Assembly: GCA_934102055.1 (NCBI GenBank)
Contig: CAKOSE010000002.1
Location: 41,933 to 105,932, forward strand
Source: an uncultured Bacilli bacterium
GTDB taxonomy: Bacteria; Bacillota_I; Bacilli_A; RF39; UBA660
Length of the DNA: 64,000 nt
Direction: 5' to 3'
Of this stretch, positions 15,955 to 24,303 are shown piece after piece. The translations under genes and the position numbers were made by a program. How positions within the stretch are numbered: the stretch's first letter is position 1; every line of letters starts with the position of its first letter. The notes beneath the pieces are model-generated. The model made no database searches, was not told the origin of the DNA, and saw nothing but the letters and a program-made list of their open reading frames with translations.

Positions 15955-16230
15955 TCTATCATAACATTTAATTGTTTCCAAAAATTATCTAGTTTAGTTT
16001 AATATATTATATAGTTCTATATGTTTGCTAAAATTTAGTTCCAGTTGACTTGATCTTTTTAACATATTTATCATCATAATTCTTACATATATATTATCAA
16101 AATAAAAAAAACTCCTGAAATTTACAATAATTTTTGTATGCTTTTTCAACAGTCTCATTATTCATTATTTAATTTTTTCGTTTTAAATATTCTTCATATG
16201 TTTGTAATAAATTTTAGTTTTCCTCTATAC
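15955..16230. other. Non-coding, decayed stretch
   Basis: No frame of useful length on either strand. The minus strand shows short broken pieces (for example NNETVEKAYKNYCKFQEFF near 16115-16170) that look like gene debris but match nothing I recognise. Confidence 0.5.
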
Positions 16231-16845
16231 TCATTTATCTTCTCTTTCATATAAATTTTTTCTTAATTTCTTCACTTCTTCTTGTTCACTATAAAAAAGA
16301 TCATCCGATTGAGAGTATTGAGTTGGATCGGCTTGTAATATAAATGAAGGTTCAGTAATTATTGCAGATTTAAAAATACTATATAAAACTAAAACATCTG
16401 TTGTAAATTTATTATCATCAATAAACTTCTTATATAAAGATATATTGTAAAAATTTACCTCATTATTAATTTCATTATATTTTTCTTCAAAATCTTGAAA
16501 AGTATCAAACACACCTTTATAGAAATAAAAAATCAAATCTTTACAAGTTGCTAATAAATTGAAAAAGTCATTGACATTTTTAGAAATTATTCCACAAGCA
16601 CCATCGCTACTTATATATCCAACAAGTTTATTATTTAGTAAACAATAAACCCCACCATCTCCACTTTCTCCAAAAGGATAAATTTCATAATTACTTTCTT
16701 CATCACAAATTAAAATATCATTCTTTACATCAATATTATCTTCAAATCTGAAGTCACAATCTTCCCAAAGTGCTTTTTCTAATAATGTATTTGATTTAAT
16801 TTGTTCTTTATATAAATTTAATAATTCTGTATTATTCATTTTCAT
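16231..16845 (-). CDS. SUKH (SMI1/KNR4)-like protein, possible immunity protein
   Basis: An intact 204-residue cytosolic protein. Residues about 52-95 (EIYPFGESGDGGVYCLLNN...KLVGYISSDGACGIISKN) fit the SMI1/KNR4 (SUKH) pattern: an aromatic-Gly-Gly core, then GYI-S-G and a hydrophobic helix. Proteins of this superfamily often neutralise polymorphic toxins. No toxin gene lies beside it; its neighbours are transposase fragments, so it may be an orphan brought by an element. AAAGGA precedes the ATG. The C-terminal 80 residues are not recognised. Confidence 0.6.
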   Translation of the reverse strand: MKMNNTELLNLYKEQIKSNTLLEKALWEDCDFRFEDNIDVKNDILICDEESNYEIYPFGESGDGGVYCLLNNKLVGYISSDGACGIISKNVNDFFNLLATCKDLIFYFYKGVFDTFQDFEEKYNEINNEVNFYNISLYKKFIDDNKFTTDVLVLYSIFKSAIITEPSFILQADPTQYSQSDDLFYSEQEEVKKLRKNLYEREDK

Positions 16846-16959
16846 TTTTTTCCTTTCACATCTTACTTTAATGAATCAAATATATAACTCTATCATCTTC
16901 ATTATATCACACAATACATATTTTTAGATAATTTTATGATAATTGTTTAAAAATAATAA

Positions 16960-17372
16960 GCTTAAACGATACTTGGAATTATTTCAAATATCATTTTTTC
17001 TATACTAATTTTATAATATATTATACGATAATTTTCTATTACAATAGGTCCATCGCCATAGGTTTTAGATACTTTTGTATAGGCAATTGCATTAACTGTT
17101 TTCCATTATATTTGCTTTTTTAATTCGTTTTGACTATCTTTAACTGACAATACATAATGACATTTTTATTCACTATTTCTTCTATTGTAATTGTTGATCC
17201 TTCTATTTCTAACAAATCAAGCAAATCTGATATTGCTGTTATTTCGTTTAATTTATCATCATCTTTCGCTTGTCCACTCAATAAATATTTCCATAAATTT
17301 TTTTGAACCAATAGCCACAAAGGCATCAGAAAGACAATCATGGAATCATGATAAAATATTTACAAATTATTA
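16960..17372 (-). pseudogene. ISAs1-family transposase remnant
   Basis: Pieces of an ISAs1 (H-repeat) transposase in different minus-strand frames. HDCLSDAFVAIGSKKFMEIF matches the family's VHDTIARV...KFHECFINW region. DDDKLNEITAISDLLDLLEI matches DEKSNEITAIPELLNMLDI. A third frame, GHYVLSVKDSQNEL, then YGDGPIVIENYRI, matches the YLFAVKGNQ region and beyond. Deletions and frameshifts separate them, so the gene is dead. The rest of 16846-17440 holds nothing else I can identify. Confidence 0.75.
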
Positions 17373-17440
17373 GTCTTGATTTATAATTTCATTAGAGAAC
17401 ATGTTATTACAATGATTGTTGCCCAAGATGAGGAAAAGAA

Positions 17441-17854
17441 ATGAAAAATATTAATAATTATGCTGCAGAAAAATATGCTGAACCTAATGATTTAAAATAT
17501 AATTAAGGAAACACAAATAAATATAAAAAAATTGCCGAGGGTATTTATAGTTTCTTTGATGAATGGGAATGCCAAGATTTTTATGTAACTTCACTTAAAT
17601 TTGAACAGGAACCAGATTTGGGTGAAGGTAGCTCTCCAAAAAATATTTCTCAATACCCACTTGAAGATATTTTAGATAAATTCAATGTATCAATTTCTGA
17701 TTCATATGATGAGTTAAATGAAAAAAGCGATATTACATGTTATCAAGAATTTTGCTCTTACAATCAAAAAGACATAGAAAATTTGAGAGAAATAATTGGT
17801 AAACATGTCTATAATAAAACTGATGGTAAAAATTCTAAATTAATAATTGAATAA
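17441..17854 (+). pseudogene. Broken gene of unknown function
   Basis: An ATG at 17441 with GAGGAAAAG upstream opens a frame of 137 codons that is interrupted by a single TAA at 17504-17506 and otherwise reads to 17854. The sequence after the stop is soluble and acidic (KKIAEGIYSFFDEWECQDFY; later LEDILDKFNVSISDSYDEL). It resembles immunity-type proteins in composition only. Codon endings are more mixed than in the core genes, as for the rest of this segment. Confidence 0.6.
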
Positions 17855-17862
17855 AAAAATTT

Positions 17863-17934
17863 AAAAGACGTAATAACAGAATCAAAAGGTGTTGAACCAA
17901 ATAGATATGTAACTATAAAACCTAAAGAAGAAAA
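17863..17934 (+). repeat. Direct repeat, copy 2: displaced 3' end of jag
   Basis: Repeats 15635-15706 with 70 of 72 bases identical and keeps the jag frame up to KEEN and a TAA stop. This copy is probably the ancestral jag end, pushed downstream by the insertion, or a copy carried by the element. Confidence 0.9.
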
Positions 17935-18014
17935 CTAATCTTCTTTTTTCTTGCTCAAAAATAAAAACAATGATACTATATAACTATAATAAAATAGTCA
18001 AAAGAGGTGAAAAC

Positions 18015-18962
18015 ATGAATGATATCGAAAAATACACCAATCCTTACACAAAAGACAAGTCATACATAATAAATCCACAACAAGAACCATTTCATAACAA
18101 CAAAAACAAAGAACAATTAAAAGAAATATTAAGAAACACCATAAAAAAACTACAAAACCAAACAATAACTCAACAAGATAAAGAAAGCACAAAAAAAATA
18201 AAACAAGAAATAAATAATTCCATAAATCAGATCAAAATACTCTCAACCATAGTGAAAGAAAGCAGAGAAATAGATAACGAAGATTATAATTCCATATTAA
18301 AAATGATAGAAAACTATTATTCACAATATCTTGTCTTAACAAAAACACTAAAACCACCAAAACAACAAGTAAAAAGTATAAAAAACCTTCAAATAACTAA
18401 ATCAGATAATGATGTAAAAAACATATTAATATTTCTTAAAGATAAAAAAACATCAACTTTTTGCATAGAAAAAGATCTAGAAGGAAATGGAAAAAAAGAT
18501 CTTCAAACAACATTTGAAAAAGCATTAAAATCAAACATAAAACTCCTCACAACAGATGCATTCGAAGATATAAGAAGTACACGAAAAATAAAAAAAATCA
18601 AAAACAACTCCTTACCAAATAACAGAGATGAAAACTATCCCTGGGAAGTAAGAAGAAGAGACTCAACAAGAATGTCAATAATGTTTTTAAGAACATGTCC
18701 AGAAAACTTAGAAAAGTTAAAGAAATTTTATAACCTACCTCATCTAGAAAGTGTAATTCTTATCGGAGGAATAATAAAAGTAGGAGATGAATATAACAAA
18801 TTAGCACCATTAACAAAACAAATCGAAGACAACAGAGACTATATAAATTACTTAAATGAATTATTTAGCAATCCAACAACAGATATCAGTATTTTAAACA
18901 AAATAATATCAGAAACAGAAACAATATACGAAACATTAAATTACTCACCTAAACAAAAATAA
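18015..18962 (+). CDS. Protein of unknown function
   Basis: A 315-residue, Lys/Asn-rich soluble protein that I do not recognise. The ATG at 18015 is preceded by AAAGAGGTG; an earlier ATG at 17970 has no such site. The N-terminal half is largely helical (residues 30-120, possible coiled coil). The C-terminal half has a compact part with WEVRRRDSTRMSIMFLRT and SVILIGGIIKVGD, which faintly recalls the RelE/HigB fold, but I see no catalytic set and do not claim it. Codons end in A like the core plus-strand genes. It lies between the jag duplication and a decayed gene. Confidence 0.75.
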   Translation: MNDIEKYTNPYTKDKSYIINPQQEPFHNNKNKEQLKEILRNTIKKLQNQTITQQDKESTKKIKQEINNSINQIKILSTIVKESREIDNEDYNSILKMIENYYSQYLVLTKTLKPPKQQVKSIKNLQITKSDNDVKNILIFLKDKKTSTFCIEKDLEGNGKKDLQTTFEKALKSNIKLLTTDAFEDIRSTRKIKKIKNNSLPNNRDENYPWEVRRRDSTRMSIMFLRTCPENLEKLKKFYNLPHLESVILIGGIIKVGDEYNKLAPLTKQIEDNRDYINYLNELFSNPTTDISILNKIISETETIYETLNYSPKQK

Positions 18963-18982
18963 TATCAAACAAGGAGATTACA

Positions 18983-19597
18983 ATGATTTATTATCAGCAC
19001 TGATCTATAATAAAAATGATTATTATGATTTTACTATCGATTTAAATATATCAAACCAACAAGATATAAAATTTAAAAAAAAGTACAGACTATCTAACTT
19101 TTGAAAATGTAAAAATAAGAAATGACTTTAAAAAATATCAATTTACTCGTATTTATGAAGACGAAGGAATCAAAGAAATAAACTATGGTGAGGATAATGA
19201 TAACTATTGCTTTTCAATTGAAATAGTAGACAATAAAATAAATTCATATAAAGCTTTCAAAAATTTCTTTAAAGAAAACAATATAAACTCAGACATTAGT
19301 TATATCAATTATCTAAAAAACTACAATTACAAACAAACAAGTATTTTGTAAAGTTATGAAACACTAAGAAACAATGCCGTAGCATATTATGGAGCAGAAA
19401 CATATTTTAATACATTAGGAAATGATATCACTTTAATAAAAGGTGATTATGATGGACTTGTGGTAGAACAAAAAATTTCTAACTACGTTGTTTACTTATA
19501 TAAAGACAACAAAACATATAGATTTACATTTTGGAAAGATTTAAACTTTAATAAAGCTGATATTGTTGACTTAATTAGCACAGTTATAATAGAATAA
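18983..19597 (+). pseudogene. Frameshifted and stop-interrupted gene of unknown function
   Basis: After AAGGAG and an ATG at 18983, coding sequence continues in two frames: NDLLSALIYNKNDYYDF in one, then from an eight-A run near 19076 a second frame (TFENVKIRNDFKKYQF...) to 19597, broken by a TAA at 19349-19351. The last part (GDYDGLVVEQKISNYVVYLY, YRFTFWKDLNFNKADIVDL) is well-formed protein. Family not recognised. It fills the whole space before mnmE. Confidence 0.65.
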
Positions 19598-19623
19598 CTT
19601 ATAAATACAAAAAGGAGGAAAAC

Positions 19624-20967
19624 ATGAACGATACAATAACAGCAATTTCAACTACCTTAGGACTTGGAGCAATATCAATCATAAGAGTAAGTGGAAAAGA
19701 TGCAATAGAAAAAGTAAATAATATCACAAACATAAACCTAACAGAAAAACAAACTCATACAGTAAATTATGGATATATCAAAGAAAATGAAAACATAATA
19801 GATGAAGTCTTAATTACAATAATGAAAGCCCCAAAAACATTTACAACCGAAGACATAGTAGAAATAAACTGCCACGGAGGTGTAGCAACCACAAAAAAAG
19901 TATTAGAACTATTATTAAAACAAGGATTACGATTAGCAGAACCTGGAGAATTTACAAAAAGAGCTTTTCTAAATGGAAGAATAGACTTAACAAAATCACA
20001 AGCAGTAAACGATCTAATAAATGCAAAAACAGACAAAGCAAGGCAAATAGTAATAAACAACCTAACAGGAACCACAACAAACAAAATCAAGAAACTAAGA
20101 GAAAAACTAATAAACATCATCAGTAATATAGAAGTAAATATAGATTATCCAGAATACCAAGACATAGAAGAAATGACAACAACAAAAATAAATAAAGAAA
20201 TAACTACAATCGAACAAGAACTAGAACAAATAATAGAAAACTCAAAAAACAGTAAACTAATAACAAACGGAATAAACATAGCAATAGTAGGAAGACCAAA
20301 CGTAGGAAAAAGTAGTATTTTAAATAAACTAATCAACGAAGAAAAAGCAATAGTAACAAATATTCCAGGAACAACCAGAGACATAGTCGAAGCCAGCCTA
20401 ACCCTTGAAGGAATACCACTTAACCTAATAGATACCGCAGGAATTAGAGAAACAAACGATATAGTAGAACAACTTGGAGTAAAAAAATCAAAAAAAGCAC
20501 TAGAAAACTCAGATCTAGTACTGCTAGTCTTAAATAACAATGAAAAACTAACACACGAAGACAAACAACTTCTAGAAGAAACAAAAAATAAACAAAGAAT
20601 AATCGTGATAAATAAAACAGATCTAAAAACAAATATAGATCTAAAAGAAACAAACATAGTGAAAACAAACACTCAAGAAGAACAAGGTCTAGAACCATTA
20701 AAAGAAAAAATAAAAGAACTATTCAAACTAGATAAAATAAAAACAAATGACTTTTACTACGTCTCAACAATAGAACAATTACAAAAAATAGAAAACTGTA
20801 AACAAAACATAACAAGTATAAAAGAAGGTCTAAAAAACAATCAACCAGTAGATATAATAGAAATAGATCTAAAAATAATATGGCAAACTCTAGGAGAAGT
20901 AATCGGAGAAACATATACTGAAGAATTACTAGATAACCTATTTAAAAACTTCTGTGTTGGAAAATAA
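19624..20967 (+). CDS. mnmE: tRNA modification GTPase MnmE
   Basis: MnmE (447 aa) works with MnmG to install the cmnm5U34 modification on tRNAs. The N-terminal tetrahydrofolate-binding domain is followed by a G domain with G1 GRPNVGKSS (about 223-231), DTAGIRET and NKTDL, and the C-terminal FCVGK motif with the catalytic cysteine. A GGAGG site precedes the ATG. Its partner mnmG lies 6.4 kb downstream, separated by an accessory block. Confidence 0.97.
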   Translation: MNDTITAISTTLGLGAISIIRVSGKDAIEKVNNITNINLTEKQTHTVNYGYIKENENIIDEVLITIMKAPKTFTTEDIVEINCHGGVATTKKVLELLLKQGLRLAEPGEFTKRAFLNGRIDLTKSQAVNDLINAKTDKARQIVINNLTGTTTNKIKKLREKLINIISNIEVNIDYPEYQDIEEMTTTKINKEITTIEQELEQIIENSKNSKLITNGINIAIVGRPNVGKSSILNKLINEEKAIVTNIPGTTRDIVEASLTLEGIPLNLIDTAGIRETNDIVEQLGVKKSKKALENSDLVLLVLNNNEKLTHEDKQLLEETKNKQRIIVINKTDLKTNIDLKETNIVKTNTQEEQGLEPLKEKIKELFKLDKIKTNDFYYVSTIEQLQKIENCKQNITSIKEGLKNNQPVDIIEIDLKIIWQTLGEVIGETYTEELLDNLFKNFCVGK

Positions 20968-20969
20968 TT

Positions 20970-21007
20970 AAAGGAAAGTATAAATTTAAAACTATACTTT
21001 CCTTTTT
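20970..21007. terminator. Bidirectional terminator between mnmE and the XRE gene
   Basis: AAAGGAAAGTATA / TATACTTTCCTTT stem with T-runs outward. It serves the two convergent genes and overlaps the end of the XRE gene. Confidence 0.88.
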
Positions 21008-21432
21008 CTTCCTAAAACTCTATCAATAGAGATATCCTTATAAAACAATGATATACTATACAAAAAACTAGTAGGAATCAAATACCTAGCATTTTCATAG
21101 TGAGCATAAGCAGAAGAACTAGTATTAAGAAATTTAGCAATATCTTGCTGAGTAAATCCCCTGCTTTTGCGAATAAGTTTAAGATTATTAGCAATAACAT
21201 GAAGATCAACTACAAGTGGAAAATAATATTCATTAGTAGTTGATAACCCAAATAAATAATCTAAACTAAATCCAAAATAATTAGCATATTTAATAAGTTG
21301 CCTTAAAGGAATAGTATCCTTACCTGTTTCCCATCCTGAAATAGTAGAATAAGTAACATTAAATAAATTAATCAAATCTTTCTGTTTTAAGTTCAACATC
21401 TCTCTAGAAGATCTAAAGTTTTGAACAATCAT
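20992..21432 (-). CDS. Transcription regulator with two XRE-type helix-turn-helix domains
   Basis: A 146-residue protein made of two HTH_3 units: residues about 4-62 (LNLKQKDLINLFNVTYSTIS, then GWETGKDTIP) and about 78-135 (RGFTQQDIAKFLNTSSSAYA, then HYENARYLIP). It has no separate ligand domain. It diverges from the 21.5-23.7 kb genes across about 115 bp, so it may control them. Codons end mainly in T/G, as in all minus-strand genes here. Confidence 0.9.
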   Translation of the reverse strand: MIVQNFRSSREMLNLKQKDLINLFNVTYSTISGWETGKDTIPLRQLIKYANYFGFSLDYLFGLSTTNEYYFPLVVDLHVIANNLKLIRKSRGFTQQDIAKFLNTSSSAYAHYENARYLIPTSFLYSISLFYKDISIDRVLGRKRKV

Positions 21433-21504
21433 AGTAGAATCACCAAAATAATTGTCACATTAAATTGTAAAATATTGTTTATTCTCGGGGAAATAGACCG
21501 AATT

Positions 21505-21514
21505 GTGATATAAT
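21505..21514 (+). promoter_or_regulatory. Extended -10 promoter upstream of the 600-aa membrane protein
   Basis: TGTGATATAAT with TATAAT at 21509-21514; no clear -35. It drives the small ORF and the large gene behind it. Confidence 0.6.
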
Positions 21515-21547
21515 GATATTAAAGTAAGGAGGTATGTAAATATCAAT

Positions 21548-21628
21548 GTGAAAAATTCAAAAGAACAATTAGAAAAAAAGGATACTAAAATCCAACAAAA
21601 AGATAGTTATAAAAAGGAGGTAGTATAA
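21548..21628 (+). CDS. 26-residue leader-type peptide
   Basis: A GTG frame, MKNSKEQLEKKDTKIQQKDS followed by YKKEVV, very polar. Its TAA overlaps the ATG of the next gene by one base (TAATG) and its last codons contain the GGAGG site of that gene, so translation is coupled. An AAGGAGG lies 16 nt before the GTG, rather far. It may be a real small protein or only a coupling device. Confidence 0.45.
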   Translation: MKNSKEQLEKKDTKIQQKDSYKKEVV

Positions 21629-23430
21629 TGAATAATAACAAAGAGTTATTTTCCAAATTAGATCAAGAAATATCAGATACTGATTTATATTTTCTTTCAG
21701 GTGATTTTACAAGTGCAGTTAATGCATTTTCCTATTTAAAAAATAGTTATAACTTGACAGAACAAGAACTAATATCATATATTGAGGAAAAGAGGAAAGA
21801 ACTTGGAATTGATGAAAAACAAAGAAATAATAAAGAAAATTTTACTACTGAAATAAATCCCAACTATGAAGGGATAAGTAAAATTAACCTTTCCTCTGCT
21901 CCTATGCGAAATAACCCTAAACGTGATGACAGAGCAGTACATCTAACTGATAAAAATGGTAATAGTATGAAAACAAGTAGGTTAATGATGGGTTACAATA
22001 AACAAAACATAGAACTAGAAAATGGCGATTATCTTAATATAGATGAATTTATGAATGCCTTAAAACAATATTTATCAGAACAATCAGAAAATACTAACAT
22101 AGTTGCAAAAAAAACCGGAAAAGTAGTATCCATAGAGGATTTTGAAAAACAAATAAGAACAGAATTAAAAGCCACTTCTACATTAATTATAGGAAAAGGA
22201 TCCAAGAAAATAAAACACACAAAAAATGTAGGTATATCAATAAAAGATAAAAAAATAACCGAAGTTATCAAAAAAGGTATATTGTTTTTGAAAAAGGATG
22301 GTTTAGAGTTAGAACATGGAAACTATATCTATATAGGAGAAATAAAGGCAGCTCTCGACAAATATATGATGCAACAAGTACAACCAGCTCCTTCTATAGA
22401 CCCATCAAGTGCAGCAAAACAAACCCCACCAACTCCATCTCCAAACCCAGTTATTTCATCTCCAAACCCAGTTATTTCATCTCCAAACCCAATTATTTCA
22501 TCTCCAAAACCAGAGGAACAACCAAGACATCCAGAAAATAAACCAGAAACTGCTAAAAGAAAAAACAAAGCCAAAAAAATAATAATAGCAACTATAACAG
22601 GAATAACTATACTAGCATTAAGTGTTGGAATAAATCTTGACAAACTAACACACAAACAGATAAACGATTATTGGAAAGTAACAGGGCAAACAAAAATATC
22701 TATGGAAATAGATGAACAAGACCAACAAACTATAGATAAGATATTAGAAAAAGAATTAGGAGACAATATAAATGTAAAATCTGGAGTAAACTATTACGAG
22801 TCAAGTGATTATAAATATGGAGGAGCCAATTCTCAAGAATCATTCGGAAACCCTGAAAGACCAGCCGGAACCTATAAACTAAGTTCTATTTCAATAATTG
22901 ATCCGGACAAAGGAGAAATAGAAGGAGTAAGTTATACTGAAAATACCAATTTATATAATTTTACAAAACAAGTGTGTGAAGAAAAAAACCTGTCTTTAAA
23001 CGACGTAGAAGTAATGTTACACATTGATGGCCCAGTCAGTGGTTGGATAAATGCCAAAGATTTATCATCAGCAAAATCCGATTCTTTAGTAGAAATAAAT
23101 CATCAAGACGAATATCATATACACGAAAAAAATATGGGAGCAAAGTTAACAACAGAATTTAAAACAGCAAAAGGAGAAATGGTTACTATCAAAGTAAAAG
23201 ATGAAAATGGAAATAACTATCAAGCAGGAACAGAAGTTAAAGGATCAGATGGAAAAATATACACAATAGAATATGAAAATGAAACTGAAAATCTTGTTAT
23301 AAAACCAAAACTATTTGAACAACTTCACATCCCAGCAATAAAACTTGGTCCACAACTAACCAAATTATCAGAAGAATTAAAACTATTTAAAGAACAAAAC
23401 TGGCAAGAAGAACAACAAAAACAAAGATAA
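21628..23430 (+). CDS. Single-pass membrane protein with a duplicated cytoplasmic domain
   Basis: Unknown family, 600 aa. Residues 1-60 are helical. Two related units follow: about 105-150 (ENGDYLNIDEFMNALKQYL) and about 196-248 (EHGNYIYIGEIKAALDKYM). Then comes a Pro/Ser-rich linker (252-305) with three 7-residue repeats NPVISSP, a transmembrane helix (317-336, KKIIIATITGITILALSVGI) after a basic stretch, and a 260-residue extracellular part with a SYTENTNLYNFTKQVCEEKN segment. Topology is probably N-in, C-out. It shares its upstream region with the divergent XRE regulator and is followed after 16 nt by a small conserved-looking protein. Confidence 0.85.
   Translation: MNNNKELFSKLDQEISDTDLYFLSGDFTSAVNAFSYLKNSYNLTEQELISYIEEKRKELGIDEKQRNNKENFTTEINPNYEGISKINLSSAPMRNNPKRDDRAVHLTDKNGNSMKTSRLMMGYNKQNIELENGDYLNIDEFMNALKQYLSEQSENTNIVAKKTGKVVSIEDFEKQIRTELKATSTLIIGKGSKKIKHTKNVGISIKDKKITEVIKKGILFLKKDGLELEHGNYIYIGEIKAALDKYMMQQVQPAPSIDPSSAAKQTPPTPSPNPVISSPNPVISSPNPIISSPKPEEQPRHPENKPETAKRKNKAKKIIIATITGITILALSVGINLDKLTHKQINDYWKVTGQTKISMEIDEQDQQTIDKILEKELGDNINVKSGVNYYESSDYKYGGANSQESFGNPERPAGTYKLSSISIIDPDKGEIEGVSYTENTNLYNFTKQVCEEKNLSLNDVEVMLHIDGPVSGWINAKDLSSAKSDSLVEINHQDEYHIHEKNMGAKLTTEFKTAKGEMVTIKVKDENGNNYQAGTEVKGSDGKIYTIEYENETENLVIKPKLFEQLHIPAIKLGPQLTKLSEELKLFKEQNWQEEQQKQR
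22438..22509 (+). repeat. 21-bp tandem repeat coding the proline-rich linker
   Basis: Three in-frame copies (22438, 22459, 22480) of a 21-bp unit starting TCTCCAAACCCAGTTATTTC plus a partial fourth. Copies 1 and 2 are identical, so the number may vary between strains. Confidence 0.9.
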
Positions 23431-23446
23431 TAAAGGAGGAAAAAAC

Positions 23447-23686
23447 ATGAACATACAAATAGGAGAAATAATCGAATTAGAAGGCGGGAAAGAATTTATA
23501 TGCTTTTCCAAAGCAGAAAAAAATGGAGATACCTACATATATTTAATGAGTAACTTCAAACCATTAGAAATAAAATTTGCAAGACTTTTAAACACAACTC
23601 CAGATGAACTAAAAATCGAAATAATAAATAATCAAGAAGAAAAAGAACAAGTTCTAGAATTATTTAAAAACATGCACCAAATATAA
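23447..23686 (+). CDS. Small protein of unknown function
   Basis: 79 residues, soluble and acidic. The start IGEIIELEGGKEFICFSKAE with YIYLMSN resembles small Firmicute proteins whose first half is a short beta-barrel (GEIIEI-GKEYIV-YLYL), but I cannot name the family. It follows the 600-aa gene with a strong AAAGGAGG site, so the two are one operon, and ends before a terminator. Confidence 0.75.
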   Translation: MNIQIGEIIELEGGKEFICFSKAEKNGDTYIYLMSNFKPLEIKFARLLNTTPDELKIEIINNQEEKEQVLELFKNMHQI

Positions 23687-23726
23687 AAAGTTACATCATT
23701 AAAAATATTGCAATGTAATAAACAAA

Positions 23727-23759
23727 TAAAACTAACAATCACTTAAAAATTGTTAGTTT
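23727..23759. terminator. Bidirectional terminator between convergent genes
   Basis: AACTAACAAT / ATTGTTAGTT stem with T6. It overlaps the last codons of the AraC-type gene. Confidence 0.82.
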
Positions 23760-24209
23760 TTTCATTACAAATTTATCAGGTTTAGCCCTATTCAAATAAT
23801 TTTCCTTCCTAAGAACAAAATCCCTAAGAATATAAACATTATTAGAAATAATCTCCTCTTCCTTAACAGAAACTAATTCTCTACTAATAAAAAAATTTCT
23901 ATAAACAGAAGGAGAAACCCCAACAACCTTCTTAAACACCTCAGAAAAATACTCCAAAGAATAAAAACCATTATCAAGACCAATTTTAAGCAAAGAAAAA
24001 TTATTATTTCTAACCTCTTCCAAACTATTATATATTCTAATATTATTAACATAACTAGTAATAGAAACACCCATCTCATGCTTAAAAAGTTTCATAATAT
24101 AATATCTATTATAAAAAAATTCCCTTTCAATATCACTAATACTAATCTTTCTATCAATGTTTTTATCAATAAAACAAATAATATTACAAACAAGTTTATT
24201 AGAAAACAT
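23739..24209 (-). CDS. AraC-family transcription regulator, DNA-binding domain only
   Basis: A 156-residue protein consisting of the AraC/XylS double helix-turn-helix (residues about 8-106). The first HTH covers ISISDIEREFFYNRYYIMKL, and the second carries NGFYSLEYFSEVFKKVVGVSPS, then VYRN, the family signature. A basic tail of about 45 residues follows. No effector domain is present. It diverges from the VirD4-like gene, 94 bp away. GGTGA precedes the ATG, as for the XRE gene. Confidence 0.9.
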   Translation of the reverse strand: MFSNKLVCNIICFIDKNIDRKISISDIEREFFYNRYYIMKLFKHEMGVSITSYVNNIRIYNSLEEVRNNNFSLLKIGLDNGFYSLEYFSEVFKKVVGVSPSVYRNFFISRELVSVKEEEIISNNVYILRDFVLRKENYLNRAKPDKFVMKKLTIFK

Positions 24210-24303
24210 TTAATCACCAAAACAATTATATCACAAAACACCACAATTGTTTAAATAAATCCAATAAAACCCAGTATAATAAAACATGAAAGGAGCAAAA
24301 AAC

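Noticed and set aside
18015..18962. RelE/HigB toxin call for the 315-aa protein
   Set aside because: Only a faint pattern in the C-terminal half, no catalytic residues and no antitoxin beside it.
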